Origin: Pachyseris speciosa
Taxonomy: Eukaryota > Cnidaria > Anthozoa > Scleractinia > Pachyseridae
NCBI GenBank assembly: GCA_016490735.1
Contig: JAEMWC010000033.1
Location: 363,501-427,500 of the forward strand
DNA length: 64,000 bases
Direction: 5' to 3'
Shown: positions 1-11,767 of the stretch, in pieces
How positions within the stretch are numbered: position 1 is the stretch's first letter
Layout of the letters: each line of letters starts with the position of its first letter
Translations under genes and position numbers: made by a program
Notes under the pieces: model-generated
Told to the model about the DNA's origin: nothing
The model's input: the letters and a program-made list of their open reading frames with translations, nothing else
Database searches by the model: none

Positions 1-32
1 CCTACCCAATCACATTAATTTGTGAGGTATCC
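1..32 (+). repeat. Right-arm fragment of the hammerhead-bearing repeat
   Basis: The stretch CACATTAATTTGTGAGGTAT at about 11-30 matches the right arm of the ribozyme-bearing element at 35390-35412 and the copy at 44502-44522. Only this short part is present; the ribozyme core is absent. It joins directly to a tRNA-like SINE head. Confidence 0.55.
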
Positions 33-108
33 GCTTCACAGCTCAGCTGGTTAGAGTATCGGTATCGCGAGGTCACGGGTTCAAACCCCGTTGAAGTCCT
101 GAATTTTT
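33..108 (+). mobile_element. tRNA-derived SINE head
   Basis: An internal RNA polymerase III promoter is visible: an A-box-like block (CAGCTCAGCTGGTTAGAG, about 40-57) and a B-box (GGGTTCAAACCCC, about 78-90), followed by a complement of the 5' CTTCA (TTGAAG). The D-arm and T-arm are tRNA-like, but no clean anticodon arm closes, so this is a SINE head and not a functional tRNA. It is fused to a piece of the repeat also found at 35400 and 44510. Confidence 0.6.
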
Positions 109-399
109 TTCAGGCTTCTTTTCGCAATTGGATAAATTGCGTTCACAACTGCGAGGATCATTCTTCATTTGATCGTTAATAATTTTGCTGTTATTTTTAG
201 ATGACAGCCAGTTTCTGATTTGTTGATCGATATTTCGTTTTTCCCTGTTTATGCGGCAAATGTTAGGATGTTTTAAACAAAGTTCATTTGTTCTCGAAAT
301 TGCACGTGTATATCCTTTATGCACAAACTTAGCAACTGGTGAATTAAACTTCCCTTTTCTCAGAAAAAATCCAATAAATCGAAACGAACTGTAAAACAA

Positions 400-720
400 T
401 ATTGTAAATATTTGATGGGGATAAACACAACGTTGGGTGGCTCAATGGACAAACATTGTTTGACCAATCAACAGACAAAGTTAGTCCACACAACGATTTT
501 TGCGCATTATGGGTGAAATTTTGACGTTTTGTGGTTCATTTTGTTGTTTTTTACTGGCTGTGCACACTTTGATAACGCGAAATGTTGGATGAAAACGGTG
601 AAAATGGAAAACCATGGAAACCATGCAGAGTTGAGAGAGGCGGCTATAATAGTCAAACATATTCTTCCAACACGACGTTGGATGAAAATCTTTGATCGTT
701 TAGCCGGGGCTTTGGGAAAG
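400..720. repeat. Degenerate AAACGATCAAA-type MITE fragment
   Basis: The block ending GATCGTTTAGCCGGGGCTTT at about 693-713 matches the right terminus of the terminal-inverted-repeat element at 42391-43215. Interior phrases (AACATTGTTTGACC, TTGGATGAAAA) are shared in spirit with that copy. The left end is not clear. No coding capacity is seen. Confidence 0.4.
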
Positions 721-1033
721 TTTTCATGCAACGGGATGCAGACAGCGGACCTTTCCCGAGAAGTGTCGTAATAACTCTCAACATGCAAATACATTCGGAA
801 TTATGTTGGTCTATAGGCCTTTTTACTTTTGGCTTTTCGCATTACATATTACAGAGCAAAAATTGGCGAAAAAAACTGCCAAAATATAACTTAAGCTTAA
901 TCTCAGTAACGTAAACAAATTTCTTTCAAACATCTACAATCATACTTGTACAAGGCGGCTAGGGACACAAACTTAAACAAATCGTGAGCAAATACAGTTC
1001 TGACTCAGATGACTAGAATATTTCACTTATTTC

Positions 1034-1297
1034 TTACAAGTCCATAGCAATAATAATATCATCATATTTGTCTGAAATTACAAGTCTGTCGCTCAAATAA
1101 AATCTACATGCTTCGTGTGGCAGCCGTACATGTCGGCCGCTCTTATATCCCCGACCGCCCTCAACACACCAGTGAAACTTCCCATTTGGGGGGAAAACTT
1201 CAGAGTTTGACACCTGAAACGCAGACGTTTGACGGCACGTGAAAACATGTTTTGGGCGCGTGCGTTCACTAGTAGATGACATCGACGGTATCTTCAT
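1034..1297 (-). other. Unassigned 87-codon ORF
   Basis: An open frame on the minus strand with four cysteines and a balanced composition. I recognise no family and see no supporting splice sites or paralogue in the window. It may be a chance ORF, an isolated exon or a relic of a transposon. Confidence 0.15.
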
Positions 1298-1405
1298 ATA
1301 CCACTCTATATTTAGGCCTACCTTGAATTTAGGACATGAGAAATCGGTACTAATTAACGTAAAGATATGATAAAATCATTTACCAAGCCGAGGTATTCGC
1401 AATGG

Positions 1406-2596
1406 GAGTTTGCCTTTTGGTCGAGGGTCGAGGGTAACTAGTCGAGGGTAAATGGTCGAGGGTCGAGGATAACTAGCCGAGGGTCGAAAAATTTTTCAAA
1501 ATTATTGGAAAATTATTTCATGTCTGAACGTTGTCAAATCAAAATTTCATATAGTTGTGTGTTTATATGAGTTTTCGGTCATGTTTTCGGTGCGTACTTG
1601 TCATATTTGTGTTCGTGATCGAGTCTTGTGTTGTCAATAACGTTTACATATTTCCCACGGACTGTAAAACAAAACGAAAAAAGAAATACAAGTTAAATAG
1701 CGGTCAAAGCGGAAAAGCCAACAACAAATTACGAGAGACACCTCTTAAGCAACAAACAAAAGGCATTTGTGATTGAAAAGTGTGGTATAGTATTTCAATA
1801 AATCAATGTGGAACCTATCAAAGGGCATTGTTCGCTGTGTAGTTCAACTACAAACTGAGTTGTTCTTCAGTGTATCATGCAAGAACAAAATTGTCCTGTT
1901 AGACTATAGCATGTCACGGTTTTACATTTCTTTTAACCTGTTTTAAATCTAAAGTTTCACTGCAGTTGTTTGAGTTTCGTACAAAAACTATTTTAAGACG
2001 AAAAAGGCGTGTTTGAGATTTGAAATAAGCCCCCCTCTCTAATAAGCCCCCGTTAACGAGGCCTGAAATTAAAGGTATTTTCCGATTAAGGCAGATGCCA
2101 ATTAACTTCGCCTATCCCGCTTTGGTAAAGTCTACTGGATGTTGAATTTTTATTATTCTGAAATATCTATTTTCCCCATCCAAACTACCCTTCGCAATTA
2201 AATGGCTTTATCGAGCGACCGACTTTACTCTCGCCATTAAAATGTGAACGGGAGAAGTTCTAAAAAGTTTGTATCCTGTCCTAAAATGATGTAAAAAAAA
2301 TCAATACAAAAAGGACGCCACTTACAGCGCTTGCTACAGGAAAAGAACCCAGCAAATTTTCTTTAGCGCAAATATGTTATCTTTACAATTATCTGGACGT
2401 CATAAAGTGTCGAGGGTAACAAGTACGCACCGAAAACAGGCATTGAAAACTCATGTAAACACAAGCCTATATGAAATTTTGATTTGACGACGTTCAGAAA
2501 TAATTTTCCAATAATTTAGAAGAATTTTTCGACCCTCGACTAGTTATCCTCGACCCTCGACCATTTACCCTCGACCCTCGACCAAAAGGCAAACTC
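1406..2596. mobile_element. MULE-like non-autonomous DNA transposon with about 195-bp terminal inverted repeats
   Basis: A 1191-bp element starts GAGTTTGCCTTTTGGTCGAG and ends with its inverse. Both sides carry the same nonamer TCGCAATGG (1397-1405 and 2597-2605), a 9-bp target-site duplication. The arms (about 1406-1602 and 2408-2596) contain the subrepeat GGTCGAGGGTCGAGG, which is itself iterated. The interior holds no recognisable transposase; a 73-codon ORF at 1555-1776 has no known match. Long inverted repeats with 9-bp duplications are typical of Mutator-like elements, so that class is the best inference. Confidence 0.8.
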
Positions 2597-2619
2597 TCGC
2601 AATGGTGTAACACTTAGCG

Positions 2620-3020
2620 CTCAATTTATTTTTTCTGCCACAGCTGAGTTTAATTTTTTCTTTCACGACCGACTGCAAAACAATCTATTTGTCTATTGTG
2701 TACGACAATTAAGTATAAATACAGGGTGTATAACGAGAAGGTACGTACGATTTTGAAACTAAAATGCTAGTTCGCTTTCCAGCGAAAGTGTGGAACGTTT
2801 CTGTTGGTGTTGATGTGCGTCATTGACTATTGCAAGTATCTGCCCTCTCCCCAATAGTTACAAACGCGCGAAAATAAGAATGAAAAAATTTGTTTTGAAT
2901 TTTACAGTCTATTCGTCCGTCCTCTCTTCCTTCCTTCCTTCCTAACTTCCTCCCCCCCTCCCCCCCCCCTCCCCCTCCCTCCCTTCCTTCCTTCCTCCCT
3001 CCCCGTTCTCCCTGATTCTG
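2620..3020. repeat. Spacer with polypyrimidine tract
   Basis: The spacer between the MULE-like element and the ShK locus has no gene. Its only notable feature is a C/T-only tract at about 2920-3010 made of CCTT and C-run units, a simple repeat that could form triplex or i-motif structures. Confidence 0.7.
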
Positions 3021-3125
3021 GTTATGTGCGAATATGTTATTTATTCATCAACGGATTTTGTTTGTTTGTTATTACCACTAGATGCAACCTAACCTTGTGT
3101 GCAAAATATTTGTTATTTCTTCAGA

Positions 3126-3155
3126 TAACCCTATTAATTACTGTCCTTGGCAAAG
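3126..3155 (+). other. Candidate hydrophobic leader exon of the ShK gene
   Basis: A 30-nt segment between an acceptor-like TATTTCTTCAG and a donor-like GTAAGTGATC encodes ITLLITVLGK, which resembles the core of a signal peptide. It lies 580 bp upstream of the first ShK exon on the same strand. A start exon and phase agreement could not be demonstrated, so this is a weak call. Confidence 0.25.
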
Positions 3156-3737
3156 TAAGTGATCCACTTCTATTTACTAAACTGCTATCGTACCCAAAGA
3201 CATGTAAGTCAAATATTGTTGACTGTGTTTCTAGCTCGCACAATTTATGACTTTAAAAACAATGTTAGTTGTGTGAACCGAAAGAGAACGATCTGCCGGG
3301 ATTCCTAAACTGAAAATTCTAAGTGACGTTCACCCGTATTTTCAATTTCGGAGTTGCGACTGAGTGCTTTCCGATTTCCCAGAACTGAGATTTTCTCGTT
3401 AATTGACGTTATTGCTTACCCCATCCCGCCCTGGAAAACAAAAGGAATTAATGTTTTGGGTGGTACTGGCGAAGAACCAGAGGTAATGTTTTATCAAAGA
3501 AAAGTCTAGTTTTTATCACGCTAAACCAAATTTCCGAGAGAAAAGAGGACTTGTGAACAAATATTTCACCGAAAAGAACACTTGGGTTGCCCTGTTATTA
3601 CTGAGCCAAAACAAAAATGAAAAAAGGAAAACTGGAGATGAAATTACCTGCATCATGCCAAAACACATTTAAGTAGGAAAGTTAACTGTCAAAGAGAGAG
3701 ACGGCTATAATTTCAATGGTTTCCTTTCTTTTTTGCG

Positions 3738-4055
3738 AGGTTTTTGCCTGTGGGACACACGTCCGGACTGCAAAGTTTTGAGCCGAAGAGGCGATTGCGA
3801 CAAAGCCTCTTATTCAATGTTAAAAGTGTGTCCCTGCTCATGTGGAATGAACTGCCGTAAGTATAAGACCATGTTTAGGTATGTCTTATATCAGTGTGGC
3901 TTGCTTATCAAACCAAACACTGAATTTCACTTCCTTTTGGCTGTTTAGCTCCATGCAAGGACGAACGAACAGACTGCAAGAACAACCGTGATTACTGCGA
4001 TAAATCAGTGAAAACTGCTAAGCGATGTGCTAAGACCTGTCGCATTTGTTACTAG
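3738..4055 (+). CDS. ShK-domain cysteine-rich secreted peptide (3' exons)
   Basis: Two exons are visible: about 3738-3856, ending at donor GTAAGTATA, and 3949-4055, starting after GGCTGTTTAG and ending in TAG. The phases join (C plus CT). The first encodes a domain with cysteines spaced CLWDTRPDC...GDC...VCPCSCGMNC; the second encodes PCKDERTDC...YCDKSV...RCAKTCRIC. Both have the six-cysteine ShK pattern, including the DxxxxC start and the C-terminal CxxxC. ShK modules occur in cnidarian venom peptides, but also in metalloproteases and developmental or matrix proteins, so the role cannot be assigned. The second domain lacks an obvious Lys-Tyr channel-blocking pair. A 5' leader exon is missing or uncertain. 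Confidence 0.65.
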
Positions 4056-4059
4056 AAAT

Positions 4060-5270
4060 GGACGACAGCTAAGGTTTGCTTTTTTTTTTCTCAGAAATTG
4101 ATTCAAATAAGCAAAGGAAATAGGATGCTATAAAAAAGTCGGTTTTTTAAGGCATATAATCTGTATAATGGAGAGGGATGCTGTGGATGTTGTCCTTCAA
4201 AGCGTAGTTAAGAGAGCTAAGGAAAACTAAACTATTTACACATTGGCGCTATTTTCGTCAGAAATCTCTGTTCCATGGTCTGTCCAAACATGATATATCA
4301 TGGGTTGATAGTCCAAAGGGAATGAGGCACTCATTTGTCAGTGTTATTCCCTCTCCTCGAATCAAACCAAATCTGCAAATAGTTGCATCTGTTGACAGGT
4401 TTTACATCGTATGAAAGACTTATGGGAAAACTCCACTCTTGAAGCTAACTGATTTTAAATGGTTGAAGATATGGAGTGTTTTCATATGACATCACGGCGA
4501 ACATGTTGGTGTCCCAAAACAAAGAAACGGTGGCCATGTTGGTGTCCAAACTAAACCTCTGGGAATTAAACTATTTTTATGCAACTACTTTGTTTTGTTT
4601 CAGTAAACCAATATGGCTGGTAGACACGAGAATGAAAACGCCCTATAGTCTTCCTTCACATTTTGTTGGAAAACATAGCAATACTATTTCAGTTTCCAAC
4701 AAAATAGCTTTTAATCATCCCTATTTCCTTTTGTAAATTCCCCGTGCGCCGCCATTTTGGGCTTCATGACAGCGGCAAGGGAAAATTTAAAGCGACTAGG
4801 TGATCTCCATATTTAATATCTTTTTTTAGATATGTATATATAGTAAGTGTACACATAATTATATTTAAAAGATTTTAGTTTAAACATCACTTCCAGCAAT
4901 TTTGTCTATTTGTTGTAAAAGCGTTGGTTCCATAAGCATAATATGGGTGATCTCAAAAATTGGAGAGCCTGGGCCCTTCTATTGCGACTCTAATGTCGTA
5001 CAATTTGATTTTTGGTTTTACAGAAGATGCGGCTTTGCAGCACAAGTAATTGGGATTTAGGTTAAAGACTATAAAAGCAAGAAGTGGATGGTTGCTAATT
5101 GTGGAAGTATAAAGTTTAAATCTGAAATAAAAAGCGAGTGTAAATGCAATTGCTTGTGATGGTTCATTAATATTTACGGCATTTCTTTTACTGCCTGCGC
5201 AAGCTCCGAAAAGACGAAGTACAACGGTCGAGGACCCTTCGTGTTGACACAAAGGGATCGGTTCCGAGTA
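4060..5270. other. Gene-poor spacer after the ShK gene
   Basis: AT-rich sequence with scattered short ORFs only. A local duplication of ATGTTGGTGTCCAAA phrases lies at 4500-4550. No RNA gene, transposase or splice-supported exon was recognised. Confidence 0.5.
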
Positions 5271-5272
5271 CA

Positions 5273-5640
5273 CGAAAATTTGGTTTTATTAACTGAGTTG
5301 TTAATGTAGATTGGCCACCGTAAAGAGAGTCATAAGCTGACGTTTTCGAGCTCCAGACCTTCGCCAGAACGAATCGAGGAATTATAAGTTGTGTGGTTTA
5401 TATACAGAAAGATGCAGCTTCCCTTTTGGTGGGAACATGGTAAAGGGAAAACAGGAGAATAAATATGTTGAGTGAAAAGCGTTCGTTGATACCGTAGGGA
5501 TTAAGAGTGCCAATTTGAAAGACAAATTGTTGCTCTAGATGCTTGTGGCTTTCCGTGTTGCCTTGTCTAGAGAAAGGTCGCAGATCGCCATATGTTGAGT
5601 TTTCGACTGGGTCCCGACTTAAGCAGACGAATTCAAACCA
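5273..5640 (-). mobile_element. Penelope-like element 3' fragment (copy 1)
   Basis: On the minus strand this segment parallels the Penelope copy at 28955-29290: the same order of the C-terminal coding remnant (translated pieces resemble FSRQGNTES and GTLNPYGINERFS), the noncoding stretch, the hammerhead-like block and the terminal segment GTTAATAAAACCAAATTTTC. The coding part is broken by shifts. It is truncated at about 5640, where the sequence diverges. Confidence 0.6.
5328..5378 (-). ncRNA. Decayed hammerhead-like motif of Penelope copy 1
   Basis: Read on the minus strand, a CUGANGA-like box (here CTGGCGA), a stem II region, GAAAACGTC and AGC occur in hammerhead order. The catalytic box has G for the invariant A, and an extra A follows the GAAA, so self-cleavage is unlikely. 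Hammerhead motifs are established in Penelope-like elements. Confidence 0.4.
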
Positions 5641-6029
5641 GTCTGAATTATTGGACCAACGTTTTACTAGTCCTTACGACTTGTCCGTCGGGGACCAAAG
5701 GTGAAAGATCTATTCCCTCAGTGTAAAACATAGGCAAATGTAGGGTGTTAATCCACTCAAGAGTGTATAAACCATGTTCTTGATATAAGATTGTGTGTAC
5801 TTTTCTCACGTTTTGAACCAGTATAAAGGAAACATCACTAAACATATACCGGAAAAATTAACCGGCATATTTTGCAGGATTTTGTGTATGTTTAAACCAA
5901 AATAAAGGACGCGAGAGTACATGGTGGGCGTTTATTAGAGCCTCTCGCGTTTTGAAAGCAGTTGTTACTTCCAAGCCGAGCAAAACAATTGATAAATTAA
6001 TGTTCAGTTTTATAATTAACAACAGCAGC

Positions 6030-6827
6030 TAAAGGCCCGTTTAAACGCTACGATTTGTCGGGCCGATTTGTCCGCCCGACGGATTCGGGGCGAGAACCGT
6101 GCGTCTATTTTGACGCCCGATTCTAGGCCCGACACGAAACGCGAGAGAGAAAAATTTTCTCAGACTTCGATTGTTTGTAAAGCGGTCATTCTATTTCACA
6201 TGCGTAGCAAACGTTGCACACTGAAGAGCACTCAAAAATGATGGACGAGCAAGGTTGTGTTGAGTTGCTCTATTATTTTATCAACTGGAGCAGCGACAGC
6301 GTATTTACTAATTATTGCTGCGGCATTATTAAAAAAAGAAAAGAAGGAGGCCATGATGTGTTTGGGTCAAAAAACTGGCATCGAACAGAAGCTGGGGCTT
6401 TTCACCAACTGGTGAGTGAACTGAGTGAACTTTCGCTCATGATAGTCTTTACATTTGTTGTAAAGGCAGGGGTACTTGATCCATTCTGCGATCAACAGGG
6501 AGATCTCTATTTCATCAAAAGATCAAGCCCTTGCCTTCGTCCTCTTCTTGACCACCGCCATTTTGAGTGCCTGTCAAGTGTTTTTTTGCGCATGGACACG
6601 CATGCCCATTCAAAGCATTTTGATTGACGCAGCGGTTTCTTTGAGAATGTCGGCCCGACATCCAAAAATCTGTTGCAGTGCAACAAATTTTTAGAATCGC
6701 GCCGATTTTCATTTTCACAAATCGCTGGGCGGAGAATCGGGCATCAAAATAGACATACGATTCTCGCCCCGACACCGTCGGCCCGTCAAATCGGCCTGAC
6801 AAATCGTAGCGAGTAAAGCCGGCCTTC
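6030..6827. mobile_element. Harbinger-type non-autonomous DNA transposon with transposase remnant
   Basis: Inverted termini of about 115 bp begin GGCCCGTTTAAACGCTACGA on the left, mirrored by CGTAGCGAGTAAAGCCGGCC on the right, with subterminal GGCCGA and GGGGCGAGAA motifs on both sides. The interior ORF (6214-6627, +) has a basic stretch, then GSKNWHRTEAGAFHQLVSEL, which resembles the start of PIF/Harbinger (HARBI1-like) transposases, where a W(V)xxW...GxFHxL motif precedes the DDE domain. The rest of the transposase is missing. No clear target-site duplication was found. Confidence 0.6.
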
Positions 6828-7040
6828 ATACCAACAACAAGACCATAACCAATCGTGCCTTTTGCGCATGTACGTTCGCACGTGCTTGGCACCGCACGCA
6901 TAATTTCCCGCGCTTCGAACCGGTAGCACGATTTGTTGGCATTGAGGGATCCATCGCAAAATTCATCTTTTCTCAAGCTTCTCGTTCTCCGAGGACCATA
7001 CAGGAGCCCTTACAACTCGTTACCTCCCAGGCGTATTGTT

Positions 7041-10000
7041 TCAAATAGTTTCGTTTCTTTCTTGCAGTCGTTGTTTTCGCATCAGCCTGTACGCCATTAT
7101 AGCACGCTCCCTTTCTCTGTCAGCGTTTTTTCGCTCGGTAGCCGACATATGCTTGCGTTTCTTAGTCTTCGGCAGCCCAGAGTCTCTGGAATTTTCAGTT
7201 TGTGGTTTGGTATCACTGTTTGTTTCCTTTTCCTGAGAGACTAGACAGTGGAAGAGCAGTGGCTTCGATCCCTGGAACAAGAGAAAAACAAGGAACAATC
7301 CTTTTTACATGCCTTTTTCACCATGGTATAGAGGAAACTGAGACGCGCTTGTAATCAGTAAACAGAGATGGGCCATCTGCTTTGAACAAAAGTACCACAC
7401 ATCATCTGTCATCTGATGTAAACTACAAGCAGTCCCTTACTTTTCTTGGGGATAGTAAAGGCGTTATCACCAAAATGTCTCACTGTTTCACTACCCGTTT
7501 TAAACCATTCAAAAGGTTATTTACCTTGGTTGTCTTGGAGGCCTTCCTTGGCTTTGCTGTGAGGGAAGGGGGCTCCATAGCTACTTCTCCAAAACGGACA
7601 TTATCTGAAAATACATTTTACAAATGACATCTGGTACAGCCAAGCTTTCGGAGAGATTTGAAATTAGCGGCTTCCCAAGTGAACTGAGTGGGAGAAGCTC
7701 ACGGAAACAGAACGGGTTTTATTCTAAAGGGTTTGATGATGAAAAGAGTTGCCTTGTTCTTTCACTTGAAAAACCTGAGCCATCCGACATTTTGGAAAGC
7801 AAGGCTGATTACTTTAATTGTTGTTAGTCTTAATGAACATATGTATCTGACTTACCATGTAGTTCACAATAACTGTGAAATACTAGATTGGAACTACAAC
7901 TGGTCACTTTCAACACGTACGTAGAGAACTGGAAGCCTACGGGTAATGAAGGCCTTAAAGCCTCCAGAGATAACAGATCCATTTGTTCTGTGCAAATATA
8001 ACACTAATTATCTCAGGTATAAAAACAGCTAATTCAACATCACTGCGAAAATCTTCAAGTTCAAGATAGCTATGTTGAATGGCAGATGTAGAAAGAATAA
8101 TCAGTGATATGTCGAAAGTTAAATCCAGTTAACAGTAGTGCATAACATATTTGTATTTTTCTCTTTACTGTCATGTGTATCTGTATTTTCATCTTATATT
8201 GTCACGTGTGCTTTATTGATTTAATATTTAATTCCTCATTTCTTGTATATTTGTTGAACTTTTGTTTTGTTAAGTTGAATTTTATATGTTTTAGCGTCCA
8301 TACACTACCCGCCGAGACTAGCTTTGCTATTTGTAGGTAGTGTGTCATTATGTAAAGTAAAATGTTCTGATTAAATAAATAAAACTGAAAACTGAAACTG
8401 AAACTGAAACTACATGATTATCACTCTTGAATAAAGTAGAGATATATAATCAAATTTTGTATGAACTAAAACTTAGTTGTACAATGATTTCCATTCTTAG
8501 CCTTGTCTCTACTTTGTTCTCTCACTTGGGTTATAATGCTTTAAAACAGTCTGTGACTTTTTTCCTCCATTAAAAAGTTGTAGAAGGGCATGCACATTAC
8601 TAATTGCTTAAAGAACATATAATGATCAGGGGCACCCATCGACAAGTTTCGGTAGATATCTGTTCGGTGGAGGGTAATTCGCCTCGGGCTTTCTTCATCG
8701 ATGAACGAGTGCACTCGGACTAAAACGTGGCCTAAAAGATTCGCAATAGGGAAATCATAGCCCCTGAGGTTTCCGGAAAGGTCGTAATTGCTGTTATTGG
8801 CAGTCAAAAACGTCAGCTAGCATTTTCGGAAAGAAAATAGTTCCCTAGAAAGTTCGTGAAAAGTTCATTTCAGCTTGCATTTTCTCAAAGGAAGATTTTG
8901 TTCCCTAACATTTTCGGGCAATTAAAATTTCAGCTAGGGATCCGACCTGATGAACATCTTCTAGCTTATGAAAACATCATTTTAAACAGACTTCAAACAC
9001 CATGAGGTACTTAAAAATGCCTTTCTACAGCTTTTGGTTGATTTGGCTCATTGGGTGTCCCAGGGGCACCCAACAACAAGTTTTGGTCGTTATCTGTTCG
9101 GTGGAGAATAGTTCGCCTTAGGCTTTTGGCATCGATTAAAGCCAGTGCACTCGGATTTTCGTAACTGAAACTTGGCCTAAAAGATTTGCAATGGAGAAAT
9201 CATAGCCCCTGAGGTTTTCGAAAAGGTCGTATTTACTGTTTTTGGCAGCCAAAAATGTCAGCTAGCATTTTTGGAAAGAAAACACTTGCCTAGAAAGTTC
9301 GTGGAATGTTCATTTCAGCTGGCATTTTCTCAAAAGAAGATTTTGTTCCCTAACAATAGTATGGCACCATTATATATCACGGAATTACTTAGTTATCGTA
9401 CATGTTCACGTACGTTACGCTCTACTGATTAAAAACTTCTGGCAGTTCCGAAGTCAAGACATAAAACATACGCAGATAGGGCCTTTTCCGTTGCTGCACC
9501 TAAACTCTGGAACGAGCTGCCATTAGATCTTAGAAGTTTAGATACAATTAATTTATTCAAGAAACACTTAAAGACCGATCTTTTTAAGAAAGCATTTAAT
9601 GTTTAGTTGAGGTAACCAATAAACTTGTGGCCCTCTATCTAAGAATTTTTTATTATAATACTAATACTATAATACAAATTCAGGGTACACAGACAGAGTG
9701 TCTTGCAGTGCACCCAATGGCTGCAATACCTTTCATGGAGTCAAAGTTGGCATTTTCGTTAGATAGCCTTTTCTTTTCTTTGACCTTCCTTTTCCTTTCA
9801 TTTAAATGCCTAACAAAAGAAACAAAGAACATAATACACATGCATGCATGCATTTATGTGAAGGGTGTGGTCTTGTTTAGAAAAGACATGCACATACAAT
9901 CTCAGAGAGCCTCTCGCTTGGTAGGTAAAAGCAAGAGAAACCCCAAACTTTATTTGGATTAAAAGGTTGTCCCTTGTGTACAGGCAAAATCAGGACCAAG

Positions 10001-11733
10001 CCATTAAACAATTATTGTTTTATTATTATTATTTTGCTGAACTGGTCTTTCCACTCACCTATCACAAGTAAGGTCTTGACTGAAATACACCTAACAGTGA
10101 TGCGTGAATGTTGCAGAGGACTAACAAGGCAGTCATCTTTCAAACACTTTGCATTTACTGTGTTATTCTACTAAATGAGATCTACATGTACAGTATTTGT
10201 GTATAAATGCCACAATTGATTATTACATGTACTATCTGTCTTTATTTCTTTCTTCACTAAAATACCACAGATCCATAACTATAAAACAAGGCTTGCTGCA
10301 AAACAGTCTTATTATCTCACAAAAGCAAGAGCAAATTACAGAATGTTCAATATACGATTTCAAGGCCCATCAGTATGGAATTCCATTCATGAAGATATTA
10401 AAATAATTTTCTTCACTGTCTTTATTTAAAAGTAAAATGAAACACCACTTTATCAAAAACTACTACACTGTAGATAACTGTACTTTTATCGCTCTTTCTG
10501 GATAAAAATTCTGTTTTGCAATGTTACATGTATAATCTTATACCTGGTAGTTACCAATGTAACACTGTAATTCTGATTAAACATGTATCTATTTTTGTGG
10601 CTTCAGTGTATATTTATGTTTGTATGTTTTCATGTCCCTGACCAAAACATGTAAAACATCTTCTTTTAACTGGCTGCCTGGTATTTTTCACTCTTAAGTT
10701 ATTTCAGGTAGCCATTTCACCCCCATCACTTGATATAATAATGTAATTTTTTTTCTGGGGTGAAATAATGTGTTGTTGTTGTTACATGGACTTAACAAGA
10801 CCAATGAACTTACTTCTTTCTTCCTTCTCTCATCTTGCTAGACTCTTTTAAAGACACAGCAACTTCAATGGCAGCCTCGTGATCAATTCTGTCAAAATAT
10901 TGTTTCTTGCTCTCTCCTGGAATCCGCTGAAATTTTGCTGTAGCTGTTTGATTAAACATAGTGAAATTAAGTTGAAATGCAAGTAAATCTGTGGCCATAA
11001 GTAAGGAAAGGAGTTTAGAAATCTCTCCCAGATACTATGAATCTGCATCCAAGATTATTTGAAAGAAAAACAACGAATAAAATAATCAGCTACTCCTCGC
11101 TTTTCACTCCTTACTTAAAAATCAGTGGCAACATTTTAGATCAAGTTGTATGTTTCAAGATTACAACAGTGATGGTCTCCACCAAAAATACCAAAATGTG
11201 TTTATTGCACTTTCCAGCATTTTTTTATTAATTCACTCTTTTTCTTCACTAGACAAAAATTATGAAACACAATGTTTTCTACAAGGCTGTGAGAAGCCTC
11301 TATTGAGTTCTTGTTTGTGAGGAAGCATAAGATTTAATAAGTGTGTTGGGAAACCGTAAGTTTTGGAAGAAATGTTGGTAGACCATTTCTTGACTTAAAC
11401 TTTCCCCCTCCCTCCCATCCCATACACCTGTATGTTTAAAAACATTGGCTTTTACCACCCCAAAGAATTGCCAGTATATTTTTGTGCAGAGAGAGGAATA
11501 GAGAAGGGGTATGGATATTTTCAAGAAGCACTCATTAGGGATCTTTAAAATTATGACTTTTAAATGCAATTTTTAAAATCAGTTTTAAAGATATTTTTAA
11601 TCATTAAGGGTTAGAATTTCTTGATGGCTTTTCCTCATTCTTTTCTCTGTCTCTTTTTGTTATCGTTTTTCCAGGAAAAAAATCACTTCAGTGAGGGAGT
11701 CTCCTGATTAGATATTGTTATCATCATCATCAA

Positions 11734-11767
<34 letters not shown>

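Noticed and set aside
33..108. Functional tRNA gene
   Set aside because: A- and B-boxes are present, but the anticodon arm does not close and the flanks match dispersed repeats.
6515..6976. 153-codon minus-strand ORF
   Set aside because: It spans the right arm of the Harbinger-type MITE and unrelated flank; no family features.
8947..8985. Second hammerhead (CTGATGA followed by GAAAAC) in the MITE copy A
   Set aside because: No stem II pairs between the two boxes, and other copies of the MITE do not keep CTGATGA.
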